This document shows, one piece after another, positions 36,600 to 46,359 of a DNA stretch of 64,000 bases (the stretch's first letter is position 1; each line of letters opens with the position of its first letter). Both the position numbers and the translations under genes were made by a program. The stretch lies in the NCBI RefSeq assembly GCF_030499575.1, contig NZ_JASTLC010000001.1, positions 1-64,000 of the forward strand, read 5' to 3'. Below the pieces are notes generated by a model, which did no database searches, was not told where the DNA came from, and saw only the letters and a program-made list of their open reading frames with translations. The stretch is from Streptomyces sp. DG2A-72 (lineage in GTDB: Bacteria > Actinomycetota > Actinomycetes > Streptomycetales > Streptomycetaceae).

Positions 36600-36971
36600 T
36601 CACCGGCCATCGGTGGCCCACACACCGGGCCCGCCCGCTGTAGGGGTCGCCACCGTCACTGACCGCCCCTCCCCTGCCTGGCGTTTCGCAGACGTAATCC
36701 GGACGGGCGGCACAGGAGGAGGGACGAATCCGCGAACTGGCCATCGGACAGCCTGGAGAAGCTTCGGCGGCCCCGCGGAGGCGAGCACGGCCATCCCGCT
36801 CTCCCGCCCTGCACGCAGCCAGCGTTCCACCGACCGCTCACTTACCCGCAGATCCTTCGCGATCACTGCGGTCTTCTCGCCGCGATCGAACCGCTCGCCC
36901 GCCTCGTACCGGATCCCCTCGCGAAACCGCCGCCGCTCCGCGGTCAGTCCGCCACCCTGCGCGTACCGCAT
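36600..36971 (-). pseudogene. IS630-type transposase N-terminal fragment
   Basis: The frame starting at 36971, MRYAQGGGLTAERRRFREGI, then RYEAGERFDRGEKTAVIAKD, LRVSERSVERWLRAGRESGM and AVLASAGPPKLL, is the helix-turn-helix N-terminal domain of an IS630-family transposase. The catalytic domain is absent and the frame then runs into unrelated residues. No terminal repeats were found on either side. It resembles the N-terminus of the IS630 transposase at 52318 (MRYPDGGGLTAKQRARRE) but is a different element. A dead fragment. Confidence 0.7.
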
Positions 36972-37133
36972 ACCCCCGGCCTACCGCAGGATCACCACAC
37001 GTACGACCCCCGACAACAATCCGAAGAGCTCAGTAGCCCTCAGGGCTTGGAAAACGAGCTTGTTGAGGTGTGCTGGGCACAAGGGAGCCGGGAATGAGGT
37101 GTGTACGAGGAGTGCTTCGCCCCACTCCCGACA

Positions 37134-39054
37134 TCACCCGGCACGCGTCTTCGGTAGGTGCGTCGACGCGGTCACCGCCACCGCATCTCCGCAGGTCACA
37201 GGGGGCGCAGCCCGACCAGCCCTTGATTGTGGCTCCCGCCGGGGGCGCTCTCTTATGGGCTGGCCAACGGCCCGAGCGACCGCCGCGGCCCGTTCCCCGA
37301 TCTGGGCGAGATCCGGGGCGACAGCGCCCAAGATCGTGGCTTGGAGTTGGACACCGTGGTCCCGGCCGTCGTAACGGACGCGGAGCTGGAAGGCATCGAA
37401 GATCTCGCGCTTCAGGGCGTCCGGGAGCTGGGCGAACCGGAAGCTGAGCTGTGGGATCGCCTCAATGAGTTCTACGTCTCCGGGACCATCCGATGACGCC
37501 GCTTCTTCGCGGTACTGCTTCAGCTGGGCAAGGACTTCCCGACGCTTGTGTTCCAAGGCGTCGAAGCGCTTACGAATGCCCTTGCGGAACTCCGCCGCTG
37601 TCTCGGGATCACCGCCGTCTGCGTCGGGCGATGCCAGCTGGTCGAGGAGGAGTTCCTTGCGGTGGGCGAGGCGGTCGGACTCGTTCTGGAGGCGCTGGAT
37701 GTCGGCTGACCTGTCCGGGCTGGTGGCTTCCGGTGCCGCGGCCATGGCAGCTGCGAGGAGCTCACGGCGCTGGGGGCCGAAGAGGCGGTCTTCGAAGAAG
37801 GTGTGGATGGCTTCGAGCATAATGCGTTCGCTGATCCAGACCGCTTTGGGGTGGGAGGCGTACCAGGCGGCATCCTGGTGTTGGTCTTTCTTCGGCTGGC
37901 AGGCGTAATACGAGCGTCCCTTGCTGTCCTTGCCGTACATCCGGTGGTTGCAGAGTGCGGAGAAGAGGTAGGAGCGCAGCACGTAGAAGCGGTCGGCGGA
38001 GGCTGCGGCGGCGCGGGCCCCGCACTCCTTGCGGATTTCGGGGTGTGCGGAGGTGCTGGGCCAGGCCGCGTCGAAGAGCTGCGGGGTGATGAGCGGCTCG
38101 TGCGTGGGCCGGGGAGACCAGACCCACTCGCTGACGGGGTTGGCGCGGTTGCCGCGCTTCTTACGGGCCTTGCGATTCCACACCTGGTAGCCGGTGTACT
38201 TGGGGTTCTCCAGGATGGAACGGACAGCGGAGCGGGTCCAGCGGTGCTTGGCGGTGGCGGCCCGGTTGGGCCGGGGTGGCGGGTACTTGCGCAGGTCGGT
38301 GTTCAGCTTGGCGGCGATGCGCTCGTAGCTGAGTTTCGCCAGGACCCGCAACCGGAAGATCTCGGTGACAACGTGCCGCGCTCCGGGTCAGGGACGAGAC
38401 GGTGCTTGGTCAGCCCTTGCTCACGCTTGGCAGGCACGGGGTGCGGGACGCGCTCGGCGAGGTAGCCGTAGGGTGGTTGCCGATATTCCAGCCCTGCTCG
38501 ATGTGCTGGATGAAGCCGTCCCAGGACAGCTCCAGCATCTGCAGGACGTACCACTCCGAGACGGCCTGTTTGACACGCCGGGTGAGGGTCGGGGTGGCCC
38601 GTCTGGCCCGCGCGTCGGTGAGGATCGGCTCGTCAGCCGCGCACAATGCGACGCCGGTCTGTTCCAGCTCGTACTCAATCTTCGTGCCGAAGTAGGTGCG
38701 GCGGGCGACACGTTCGATGGACTCACAGATCACGGCGGCGAAACGCCGGTCGGGGGCCTTGGCCTCTTGGAGAAGGTCAGCGATGCCGCCGTCTCGCGGA
38801 ATGGACATGTTGAAGCGCTCGTGGGCGCGGCTGTGTCCACGAGCATCGAGGTCCTTACGGCCGGATTCGACGTCGTAGAAGTGGGCGACGATCACCCAGC
38901 CGGGCGAGAGCGCGGCGCGAGCGTTGCGTAGTTGGCGGGGCAGGGAGAGTGTCGGGTCCTGCGCGTCCTCGGTCGACGTGCGGTCCAGCCAGGCGACCGG
39001 CACTGTGGTCTGCGGTGCCGGCCGGTCCAGTTCCAGCGATGACCAGGGCACCAC
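37134..39054 (-). pseudogene. large serine recombinase, two frame breaks
   Basis: Large serine recombinases integrate and excise phages and conjugative elements. The ATG at 39054 gives an N-terminal resolvase domain with VAWLDRTSTEDAQDPTLSLP (nucleophile Ser in RTSTED), HFYDVESGRKDLDARG, AAVICESIERVARRTYFGTK and CAADEP. A shift near 38465 leads to RQPPYGYLAERVPHPVPAKR, and another near 38360 to LAKLSYERIAAKLNTDLRKY, RSILENPKYTGYQVWNRKAR (recombinase domain) and a zinc-ribbon region LFSALCNHRMYGKDSKGRSY with YACQ, followed by a coiled coil rich in Glu and Arg. The end at 37134 gives normal length of about 640 residues. It is coupled to the ParB-like gene upstream. Confidence 0.82.
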
Positions 39055-39059
39055 GGCCT

Positions 39060-39998
39060 TCAGGCGGGGCTGCGCCCCTCACGCACGGCGTTCCAGGCCC
39101 GTATGAGATAGGCGAGGTTGCGTTCCTCCGAGCGGCTGCCCGGGCGGATTGCCTCGTCCAGCAATCGCTGACGCAGTGCCAGGATGGGGTGCTGTGACGG
39201 CAGTTCGGCGCCGTCGCCCAGGCGGGCGAAGAACCAGTTGGCCGTCGGCTCGTCGATCGGTGCGAACAGGCTGTGTGCCAGGGCGCAGGTGGACGGCGGC
39301 AGCTGGCGGAAGCGCTCGTGGACGTACTGGGCGACTTCGACGCTGACACGGATCTCCGGCCGCCTTGCCAGCAGAGCGGCGCATTCGATGGTGGTCGGCG
39401 GGGCTCGCGCGAGTTTGCGGTCGCCGCGCTCCCACATCCAGACCCGCCGCAGTACGGCCGCCAGGACCGTCGCGCCTCGTCCGCCCCTCAGTGCGAGGAC
39501 GTCGCCTGTGGTGCGGCGGGCCCCGGCGTCCATCGTCTCCTGCGCGGCTAGCGCCAGTCCTTCGATCACCAGCATCCGCACCGTCTTCCCGGAGACGACC
39601 ACGGCCTTCAGGCGGTGCTACCCATCCAGCAGCGTGCCATCGGCGGCGAACTTGATCGTCTCGCCGTTGTCCATCCAGCGGCCGGCGTGCATGTCCCGAG
39701 CGTAGGCCGCGACGACACGGGGACGCAGCGACCGGTTGTGAGTGTTGTGCTCGGTCAGCCAGTGCCGCGCCAGGGCGGGAGAGACGTCGACGGGGCCTAT
39801 CCGCAGATCGTCGACGCAACTACGCGGAGGGATGGGGCTGTTCTCCTTCTTGAGGCTACTGGGCGGTTTCCGGTGGGCAGACGGCCCGTCGCGGTCGGCG
39901 AACGCAGATGTCGCGCCGCCGACCGGGCCCGGGCATGAGCGGGGTGAGCCGAAGGACAGGGTCGTGTGCTCCGACGGTGATGAGGGGAGGGCTTTCAC
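39060..39998 (-). pseudogene. ParB/Srx-like N-terminal-domain protein, interrupted by an amber codon
   Basis: The frame from 39998 includes IGPVDVSPALARHWLTEHNT, HNRSLRPRVVAAYARDMHAG and RWMDNGETIKFAADGTLLDG, then TAG at 39618-39620, and continues in the same frame with HRLKAVVVSGKTVRMLVIEG, LALAAQETMDAGARRTTGDV and LANWF-type sequence to 39060. Relatives read LLDGQHRLxA at this point, so a single CAG-to-TAG change explains the stop. The likely start is within 39,870-39,998, and the exact codon is uncertain. Such proteins accompany recombinases on actinobacterial integrative elements; the recombinase starts five bases downstream. Function is not established. Confidence 0.7.
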
Positions 39999-40060
39999 AC
40001 GGCCTGCCCGCGAATGAGGTTCCGGCGGGCAGGCCGACCCGAGCTTCCGCGGGCGGTCCG

Positions 40061-40729
40061 TCAGCGGCTGTTCGGGGCTTCGGGGGTTAGCAGGCCGCGG
40101 TTGTACGCCTCGGCCACGGCAGCGGCGCGGTCGTTGACGGAGAGCTTGGCGTAGATGTTGAGGAGGTGGGATTTGACCGTGGCCTCGCTGATGAAGAGCG
40201 TGGCAGCGGCCTGGCGGTTGGACTGGCCGCCGGCGACCAGCTTGATGACCTCCATCTCGCGTTGGCTGAGCAGCCTGGGCGCGGCGGGCTCGGCCGGGGT
40301 GCGCACCTGTGTGAGCAAGCGTGAGGCCACTGTGGGCGAGAGCACGGCCCGGCCTTGAGCGGCCTCGCGGACAGCTCGGATCAGCTCGGATCGCGGAGTG
40401 TCCTTGAGCAGGTAGCCGGTGGCACCCGCCTCGATGGCCGGACGTACGAAGCTGTCGGTGTCGTAGGTGGTCACGACGAGGATCCGGGAGGGTACTCGGC
40501 GTCGGACCAGCTCCGTGATCGCGGTGACACCGTCCATGGTGGGCATGCGGAGGTCCATCAGGATCACGTCAGGGCGCAGCGCCTCGGCCACACGGACCGC
40601 TTCGGCGCCGTCGCCGACTTCGGCGACCACTTCGAAGTCGGGGTCGCCGGCGAAGATTCCGCTCAGACCGTCGCGGACCACCGGGTGGTCGTCGGCGATG
40701 AGGAGGGTGATCAGGGAGGCGTCGGTCAT
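40061..40729 (-). CDS. NarL/LuxR-type response regulator
   Basis: The intact 222-residue regulator has a receiver domain at about residues 7-125 (LLIADDHPVVRDGLSGIFAG, phospho-acceptor Asp in DVILMDLRMPTMDG, ATGYLLKDTPRSEL with the conserved Lys) and a C-terminal LuxR helix-turn-helix at about 150-215 (LSQREMEVIKLVAGGQSNRQ, FISEATVKSHLLNIYAKLSV). The start at 40729 overlaps the kinase stop as ATGA, so the pair is co-translated. Target genes are unknown; the linked membrane protein gene upstream may be the sensed or regulated function. Confidence 0.95.
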   Translation of the reverse strand: MTDASLITLLIADDHPVVRDGLSGIFAGDPDFEVVAEVGDGAEAVRVAEALRPDVILMDLRMPTMDGVTAITELVRRRVPSRILVVTTYDTDSFVRPAIEAGATGYLLKDTPRSELIRAVREAAQGRAVLSPTVASRLLTQVRTPAEPAAPRLLSQREMEVIKLVAGGQSNRQAAATLFISEATVKSHLLNIYAKLSVNDRAAAVAEAYNRGLLTPEAPNSR

Positions 40730-42039
40730 GGCAGCATCTTCGAAGGCAGTAGGGCCGGGTCGGGGATGGGCAGTGAGGCCGAGATCGCGGTGCCGAGGCC
40801 CGGCTCGGACTCGATCTGAAGCGTGCCGGAGAGCGACTCCACACGCTGCCGCATGGCGAGCAGCCCGAAACCGGACCCGCCGCCCTGGCCGGGGGATTCC
40901 TGGAGCTGTACGCCGGCCGCGTCGAATCCCCGGCCGTCGTCGCGGACGTCGAGGGCGACCTCGTGGTCGAGATAGGACAGGGTCAGACCGACCCGGCCCG
41001 CCCCGGCGTGCTTGGCGATATTGGCGAGTGCCTCCTGAGCGATGCGAAGCAGGACGGTGTCGGCCTCGGCCGACAGGGGACGAGCTGTCCCCGTGGTGGT
41101 GAACTGCACCTGAACACTGTTGAAGGTCGACCACCGGTCGGCCACGTCGGCCAGGGCCTCGCTCAGGTGGGCGGCATCCTCCAGCGGGCCGGGGCGCAGG
41201 GCGGCCACCGAGCGGCGGGCCTCGGTGAGGCTCAGCCGTGCCAGATCACTCGCCGCGGCCAGATGCCTGCGCCATCGGACCGGGTCGGCCGCGGCGTGCT
41301 CGGCGGCCTCCAGTTGGGTGACGATGCCGGTCAGGCCCTGGGCCAGGGTGTCGTGGATCTCGCGGGCCATGCGCTGCCGTTCGTCGAGCACGCCGGCCCG
41401 CCTGGCCCTGTCCACCAGTTGTTCGTGCAGACCGGCGTTCTCCGCGTAGCTCTCCTCAAGTCTGCGGTGTGCCTCGCTGAGTTCGTCGAGGGCCATCCTG
41501 CGGCGGTTGGACTGCTCGTAGCTGTTCTGGTCCGCCCAGGCGAGACCGCACATGGCCAGGATGTTGAGGGCCAGGATGATCAGGTACGAAATCACGCCGG
41601 ACGACGTGGTCTTGGGCACGTCGTGGGCCTGGGCGGTGCCCGCCAGTACGGCCGCCGCGGCTACTCCCGGAAGCCGCCACGGCCACGGCAGCACGATGAA
41701 GGCGTAGGGGAAGCAGACGACCGCGAAGATTCCGAACCATGCGGTCTGGAAGGTCAGAACCCCCGTGATCGCGATCAGTCCGACGTAGAACACCGCCATG
41801 ATCGCCGGCCGTCCCGTCCACTCGGGATGGAGGGTGATCATCAGCAGCAGCCAGAGCGCGGCCAGGGCACACAGGACCAGGTCGATGACCAGGTCATGCA
41901 GGGGTGGACGGTCCTCGAACACCAGGACGAGGGTAAGGGCGGCGAGCATGAGGTAGGGCACGACGGTCAGCAGCGGAGGCCACCAGGGATCCCGCACATA
42001 CCGCCGCGTGGAGCGCTGGGCCGGGCGGCTGTTCAACAT
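40726..42039 (-). CDS. NarL-type sensor histidine kinase
   Basis: The 437-residue kinase starts MLNSRPAQRSTRRYVRDPWW at ATG 42039 behind GAAAGGAGCG. About five or six hydrophobic segments occupy residues 20-165 (LLTVVPYLMLAALTLVLVF, LVIDLVLCALAALWLLLMI, IMAVFYVGLIAITGVLTF, GVISYLIILALNILAMCGL). The HisKA_3 dimerisation domain has the phosphorylated His in RQRMAREIHDTLAQGLTGIV, and the ATPase domain has LLRIAQEALANIAKHAGAG (N box) and DVRDDGRGFD with GFGLLAMRQRVESL. It overlaps the response regulator by four bases. The many membrane helices suggest sensing of a membrane or envelope signal. Confidence 0.95.
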   Translation of the reverse strand: MLNSRPAQRSTRRYVRDPWWPPLLTVVPYLMLAALTLVLVFEDRPPLHDLVIDLVLCALAALWLLLMITLHPEWTGRPAIMAVFYVGLIAITGVLTFQTAWFGIFAVVCFPYAFIVLPWPWRLPGVAAAAVLAGTAQAHDVPKTTSSGVISYLIILALNILAMCGLAWADQNSYEQSNRRRMALDELSEAHRRLEESYAENAGLHEQLVDRARRAGVLDERQRMAREIHDTLAQGLTGIVTQLEAAEHAAADPVRWRRHLAAASDLARLSLTEARRSVAALRPGPLEDAAHLSEALADVADRWSTFNSVQVQFTTTGTARPLSAEADTVLLRIAQEALANIAKHAGAGRVGLTLSYLDHEVALDVRDDGRGFDAAGVQLQESPGQGGGSGFGLLAMRQRVESLSGTLQIESEPGLGTAISASLPIPDPALLPSKMLP

Positions 42040-42113
42040 CGCGCTCCTTTCAGGCCTGCGCCGCTCTGCGACGGCGAACCTGCCAGCGGGGACTATCAAT
42101 CCGGCACGGGTGA

Positions 42114-42533
42114 TCAACGGGAAGCAAAGTACGAGCGCACACGCTTGCCGTTGGCGAGGACGGCGATTCGCAGCAGCAGCAGACCGCACACGGCCTGCTC
42201 GACCTTCAGCCATGTCGGGAAGGTGCCGTGCACGCTGATGATCACTGCGATAGCCACGATCATGACGATGGAGACGATCCGCAGGCGCAGCAAGCCCTTC
42301 GCGTTGCCGCGGGCGGCGAAGGAGTACGTCAGCACGGCGCTGGCGGTGACGATGATGCCACGTGTCCAGGCCGCGTCGTTCACCAGGTTGTGGTGGTCGC
42401 GGAGCAGGTAGAGGGCGACCAGCGTGACCACGCAGAGCCCCAGGTAGTAACCGACCACGGACTTGATCTTGCTGAGCGCCGCCCGGGCGTCGGGGTCGGC
42501 CACTATGGGGGCCCGGTTCTTGGTGTTGTTCAT
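42114..42533 (-). CDS. small four-helix membrane protein of unknown function
   Basis: The 139-residue protein starts MNNTKNRAPIVADPDARAAL at ATG 42533. Hydrophobic segments follow: VVGYYLGLCVVTLVALYLL, GIIVTASAVLTYSFAA, RIVSIVMIVAIAVIISVHG and VCGLLLLRIAVLANG, suggesting four membrane helices with a basic end KRVRSYFASR. No family was recognised. It lies 74 bases upstream of the histidine kinase on the same strand and is probably co-transcribed, so it may be an accessory to that signalling system. The ATG is placed behind GGTCCGACCC-rich sequence with AAAGG 11 bases upstream. Confidence 0.75.
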   Translation of the reverse strand: MNNTKNRAPIVADPDARAALSKIKSVVGYYLGLCVVTLVALYLLRDHHNLVNDAAWTRGIIVTASAVLTYSFAARGNAKGLLRLRIVSIVMIVAIAVIISVHGTFPTWLKVEQAVCGLLLLRIAVLANGKRVRSYFASR

Positions 42534-42752
42534 GGTGGGTCGGACCTTTCTTCTCGTCTCACGTCTGTTCTGCATTTCCGTCTGTTCGACGCTTGATAAT
42601 CAGCATGGCGCCAGAAGATCGCCGCGGGCATCGACCAGTCGGTCACACACTGGTCCGTACCGGCGCATCCCTCGAACCCACCGATTGATGGAGCGAACCC
42701 ACCGATCGGTTGATTGACACGGACGCCAGGAATTGTTGGTCGATATCGAAAA

Positions 42753-42791
42753 GGACGGGGCCGGCCCCATGAATTGAGGCCGGCCCCGTCC
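42753..42791 (-). terminator. strong hairpin terminator
   Basis: GGACGGGGCCGGCC at 42753-42766 and its exact complement at 42778-42791 form a 14-base perfect stem with an 11-base loop. It lies 38 bases after the stop of the minus-strand small gene at 42829 and separates that gene from the two-component operon. Confidence 0.75.
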
Positions 42792-42828
42792 CTGCGGGCA
42801 CGATCCTCATACAGTGCTCGACCGATGA

Positions 42829-43046
42829 TTATTCGGCCACGTAGGTGGTCCGGGCCCAAGCGAACACGTGGAGCAGGCCCAGGGGATGCCGCATGGTGTC
42901 GGCGGTGGGATGGAAATGCTCGTAGCGGTTTCCGCACAAGATCTTCACCGGCTGGTGCAGGTCTTGCACGTATCGGATGTACTCCCCTGGGGGCAGCTCT
43001 CCGTTCTTCCGATCAACAGGGCGTTCGGCTGTGCGTCCATGGCCAT
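42829..43046 (-). pseudogene. DUF5988-like small protein, one frame break
   Basis: The ATG at 43046, eight bases after GGAGGA, gives MAMDAQPNALLIG. After a one-base shift near 43008 the frame continues KNGELPPGEYIRYVQDLHQP, VKILCGNRYEHFHPTADTMR and LGLLHVFAWARTTYVAE with TAA at 42829. The YEHF-x-PT and C-terminal RTTYVAE patterns resemble DUF5988-type small proteins found near specialised-metabolism regulators in Streptomyces. The product would be about 72 residues. It follows the StrR-like gene by 54 bases on the same strand, ahead of a strong terminator, so the two form one transcript. Function unknown. Confidence 0.65.
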
Positions 43047-43099
43047 GCAGGGTCCTCCGGACTCGGGCTGATACTCGCTACTCGGATACCAACGGCTCG

Positions 43100-44173
43100 T
43101 CAGAGCGCGGAGAACCCTGTCTCCTGCTCCTGCTCTTTGCCCTGCGCGGCAGCCCGCTTTTCCAGCTCACGGGCGACCCTCATCCAGGTCTCGGCGTAAT
43201 GGCGCGCCAGGCAGCTGACCAGCTCCTCGCAGTGTGAGGGCACCGCGTCGGCGAAGTCGGAGCGCACGGCGGCCGCGTTCTGCTGAAGTACCCGCAGCAG
43301 CGACCGCCCTCCTCGTTCAATCGCAGAGAGGGGTCGCGGAGCAGCTTCTTCAGCGTCGCGACCGGGTCCGGCCTCGACGCCACGGCGCCTCCCTTTCCGC
43401 CCGCTGCTCCAGCCGGTTCCCGGAGCAGCTGCGGGGAACTTAAGAGGTCACGGGCGGCGAACGAACGAGGGCTGGAGCCGCCGCGAGCGGTCCGGGCCGG
43501 CTCGGGAGCCGGTGGCTGACCCCGTTCCAGGCGTCGGCGCACATCGCGACGGTGCCCGGCGCGACTCCGGCGATGCGCGCCACCTCGCGCAGCGAGGCCT
43601 GCGGGTTGCTGGCGATCACCTCAGCGGCTCGGCGACGCCCTTCGGCGGCACAAACCGGTCTGAGACGTCCGTCGCGGCCCAGCCTGGCCTTCACCTCAGG
43701 CAGAGAACCACTCAGAGTGCACCACAGGGCGGCCACGGCCTTGTTGCCAAGGCCCGCGGTTCGGGCGATAGCGCGGTCGGACAGCTGTGGATGCGAGATC
43801 ATGATCCGCTTGGCGGCGGCCTGGCGGTCCGCCAGAGACAGCGGCAGGCCGTGCACGACGTTGAGCTCGACGGCCCGCAGGAAAGCGTCATCGGGGGAGC
43901 CCTCGAAGTACTCGACTTCGATGGTGGCCTGACCTCGCAGCATCGCGGCCGAAAGGCGGTGCATCCCGTCAACCACATGCATGTCGCGGCGGACGAGGAT
44001 CGGCGGCATCGGAACCACGGTCTCGGCGAGCCGGGCCACATGCTCCCGGTCAAGGCCGGCCGTGCGGGGCGAGTCCGCGGGTCTGAGCAGCGCCACCGGC
44101 ACGACGGCGGACTCCGCCGCTTCGTCGGTACCTGATCTCTTCGTCAGGACAAGGCGATATCTCGGTTACTCAT
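43100..44173 (-). pseudogene. StrR/NovG-like ParB-fold pathway activator, frameshifted
   Basis: StrR-type proteins activate antibiotic biosynthesis operons. The ATG at 44173 starts MSNRDIALS; after a shift near 44150 the frame reads RSGTDEAAESAVVPVALLRP, ADSPRTAGLDREHVARLAE, DMHVVDGMHRLSAAMLRGQA, EVEYFEGSPDDAFLRAVELN and SHPQLSDRAIARTAGLGNKA, then NPQASLREVARIAGVAPGTV (a helix-turn-helix). A shift near 43535 joins DVRRRLERGQPPAPEPARTA, and a third near 43290 joins LQQNAAAVRSDFADAVPSHC and a charged end GKEQEQETGFSAL at 43100. Total length of about 355 residues matches StrR. Three or four indels are present. Its target operon is not in the window. Confidence 0.8.
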
Positions 44174-44589
44174 GTGCGCTCCCACTGGTTAGAACAATCG
44201 CTGCCCAACCCGGGATGAGGGCGTCATCGGGATGGGGTACCGGGCATGCGGCGTCTCGGCGTCTGGACGGGGGCCAAGGGGCGGGCGCACGGTGGCGCGT
44301 TGCCGGGCAACGACAGCAGCGGCCGGATCTACAGGGCTTCCGTTCGGATCCGGGGCTGCGCTGGGTGGGGGTTCTGCGGCGCGGGAGCACTGTCGCAACG
44401 CCTCCGTGGGGGGGATGATCGGGAAATCGCTACCAACCGGGACAAGCGTCGCCACGTACCGAGCTGACCGCCCTCTGAGCCGGGCGCAACACAGCTCGCC
44501 TTCGGCTGCTCCCGGTACGGACCGGGAGCGGCTCGCTCGGACGCGGTCGATTTATGGCAGGAAAGGCCGCAGGTGGGGGGCGTCGGACG
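44174..44589. other. no gene recognised
   Basis: About 415 bases between the StrR-like start and the thioesterase fragment. Open frames exist on both strands but no domain was recognised; it probably includes the StrR-like promoter. Confidence 0.4.
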
Positions 44590-45045
44590 CGGCGGTCGCA
44601 TGTGACGGTCCAGCAGCGCGACGATCCGCTCCATCTCGTCGACGAGGTAGAAGTGCCCGCCGGGGAACACCTCCTTGTCGAAGGAGCCGGTGGTGTGCTC
44701 ACGCCACTCCCCCGCCTCCTCCACCGTCACCTGGGGGTCGTCGTCCCCGGTCAACACGGAGATGGGACAGCCGACAACGTCCTCGGGCGCGGCCCGGTAG
44801 GTCTCCACCGCTCGATAGTCGGCACGGAGCGAGGGCAGCGCGGCACGCATCAGCTCGGGGTCCTCGAGAACCACCGCAGAGGAGCCAATCAGCCGCCGGA
44901 TCTCCTCGACGATCGCATCGTCGGGGCGGAGGTGGACGGCATCCCCCTCCTCGCGGACGGCGGGCCGCGGCGGCCGGAGACGATCAGCCGAGCGGGGCGC
45001 ACTCCGTCCGCTTCGCACAACCGCGCGACCTCGAAGGCAACGGGG
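44590..45045 (-). pseudogene. type II thioesterase, C-terminal fragment
   Basis: The fragment starts abruptly at about 45045 with VAFEVARLCEADGVRPARLI, then after a shift near 44965 EEGDAVHLRPDDAIVEEIRR, AVVLEDPELMRAALPSLRAD, CPISVLTGDDDPQVTVEEAG (probable catalytic Asp) and EVFPGGHFYLVDEMERIVAL (catalytic His). The N-terminal half with the GHSMG nucleophile is missing, and the sequence upstream of 45047 is unrelated. It is not the same gene as the thioesterase at 13603. Together with the StrR-like activator it suggests that part of a second antibiotic cluster was once here. Confidence 0.72.
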
Positions 45046-45154
45046 GTGCGCTGTGACTCCCGTGGACGTGGCAGATCTCCCGCCCGGATGGCGCATGGAG
45101 AAGATCGGAGACCTGTTCGACTCCTGGGGGGCCTGACTCCTTCGAAATCCAACT

Positions 45155-46349
45155 CTAGTGGCTCGTCTCGCATCGTTGGCCGGGTAATCGACGCGCCGCC
45201 CGACGGTCAGCAGACTGCCTCCAGGACCTGATCTTGGAGGTGGTCGTGGGACGTCGACCGAGTGTGTTTGTCCGGCCGGTCAGCGTGGAGGAAGGCCGCA
45301 AGCTGCAGCGGATCAGCCGGACCGCGAAGGATCCGGTCCGGCTGCGGAGGGCGATCGTGGTACTGATATCCGCCCAGGGCCAGACCGTCAATGACATCAC
45401 CTCGCTGATGCAGGTCGGCGAGGACTACGTCCGCGACGTGATCCACGCCTTCAACGAGCGGGGGTTCGCCGCGCTGGACCCAAAATGGAACGGGGGACGC
45501 CGACCAGCGATCAGTAAACGGGTGCGCGAGCACATCTGCCTGATCGCCCGGACGTCCCCCACCGACTGGGGCATCACCGGATTCGCCACATGGAGCCTGT
45601 CCAAACTCGCCGCCCGCCTGGCCGAACGGCACGTGGTCCCACGGATCAGCCGGGAGACCCTGCGCCGCATCCTGCACGAGGCCAAGGTCTCCTGACAGAC
45701 CACGACCACCTGGAAAGCCTCCACAGACCCGGACTTCCTCGCCAAGATGCAACGGGTCCTGGCCATGTACGACGGCCCGCCGGCCGACGGGCGGGTGATA
45801 TGCGTCGACGAGTTCGGCCCGCTCAACCTCCAGCCGCGCAAGGGCAAAGCCTGGCACCCCACGGGCAGGCCCCGCCGGCTGCGGGCCACCTACAACCGGT
45901 ACAGCGGCGTGATGCACATGCTCGCCGCCCTGGACCTGGCCACCTGAAAGCTCTACGACCGGATCCGCAAGCGCAAGCGGTGGCGCGAGTTCCTCGGCCT
46001 GCTCAAGGCGAGAGCGTTGGCCTGGGGAGAAGCTGTACATCGTCCTGGACAACTTCTCCCCGCACCGCCACGCCGATGCCCGCACCTGGACAGCAGACAA
46101 CGACGTCGAGCTGGTCTTTCTGCCGACCTACGCCTCCTGGCTGAACTGGATCGAGTCCGAGTTCGCGGCCCTGCGCTACTTCGCGCTCAACGGCACCTAC
46201 TACCGCACTCACGATGAGCAGAACGCCGCCATCGCCGCCTACATCCACTGGAGAAACCGTCGCGCCGAGCCGAAGACCCGCTTCGCACCCGAGTCACCGA
46301 TCCGGCAGTGGACCGATCATCCGGCCAAGGCTGCGCGACAATCCACTAG
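45155..46349. mobile_element. IS630-family insertion sequence
   Basis: Imperfect inverted repeats bound the element: CTAGTGGCTCGTCTCGCA at 45155 and, on the other strand from 46349, CTAGTGGATTGTCGCGCA, followed on both sides by TTGGCCGG a few bases in. TA dinucleotides at both tips (45156-45157 and 46347-46348) fit the TA target of the family. The right tip forms the stop codon of the adjacent SDR gene. Confidence 0.82.
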
Positions 46350-46359
46350 AACGCGTTGA
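45246..46359 (+). pseudogene. IS630-family transposase, two TGA stops and a frame break
   Basis: From GTG 45246 the frame reads VGRRPSVFVRPVSVEEGRKL, LRRAIVVLISAQGQTVNDIT and DWGITGFATWSLSKLAARLA. TGA at 45693-45695 interrupts AKVS/QTTTTWKAS, where relatives have Trp. The frame resumes with VICVDEFGPLNLQPRKGKAW (first catalytic Asp), then a second TGA follows DLAT before KLYDRIRKRKRW. A shift near 46020 leads to KLYIVLDNFSPHRHADARTW (second Asp) and LPTYASWLNWIESEFAALRY (catalytic Glu), ending just past the right terminal repeat. Two stops plus an indel make it inactive. The stops lie in the same frame, so they are substitutions, not indel artefacts. Confidence 0.85.

Noticed and set aside
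40963..42411. 482-codon open frame on the plus strand
   Set aside because: It is antisense to the intact histidine kinase gene and lacks a ribosome site or domain.
45047..45139. Short plus-strand frame ending WRMEKIGDLFDSWGA
   Set aside because: It looks like the end of a protein, but it is too short to assign and has no upstream part; it may be chance.
45113..45152. GTTCGACT followed by TTCGAA, compared with the StrR operator
   Set aside because: The second half does not match the inverted repeat and the spacing is wrong.
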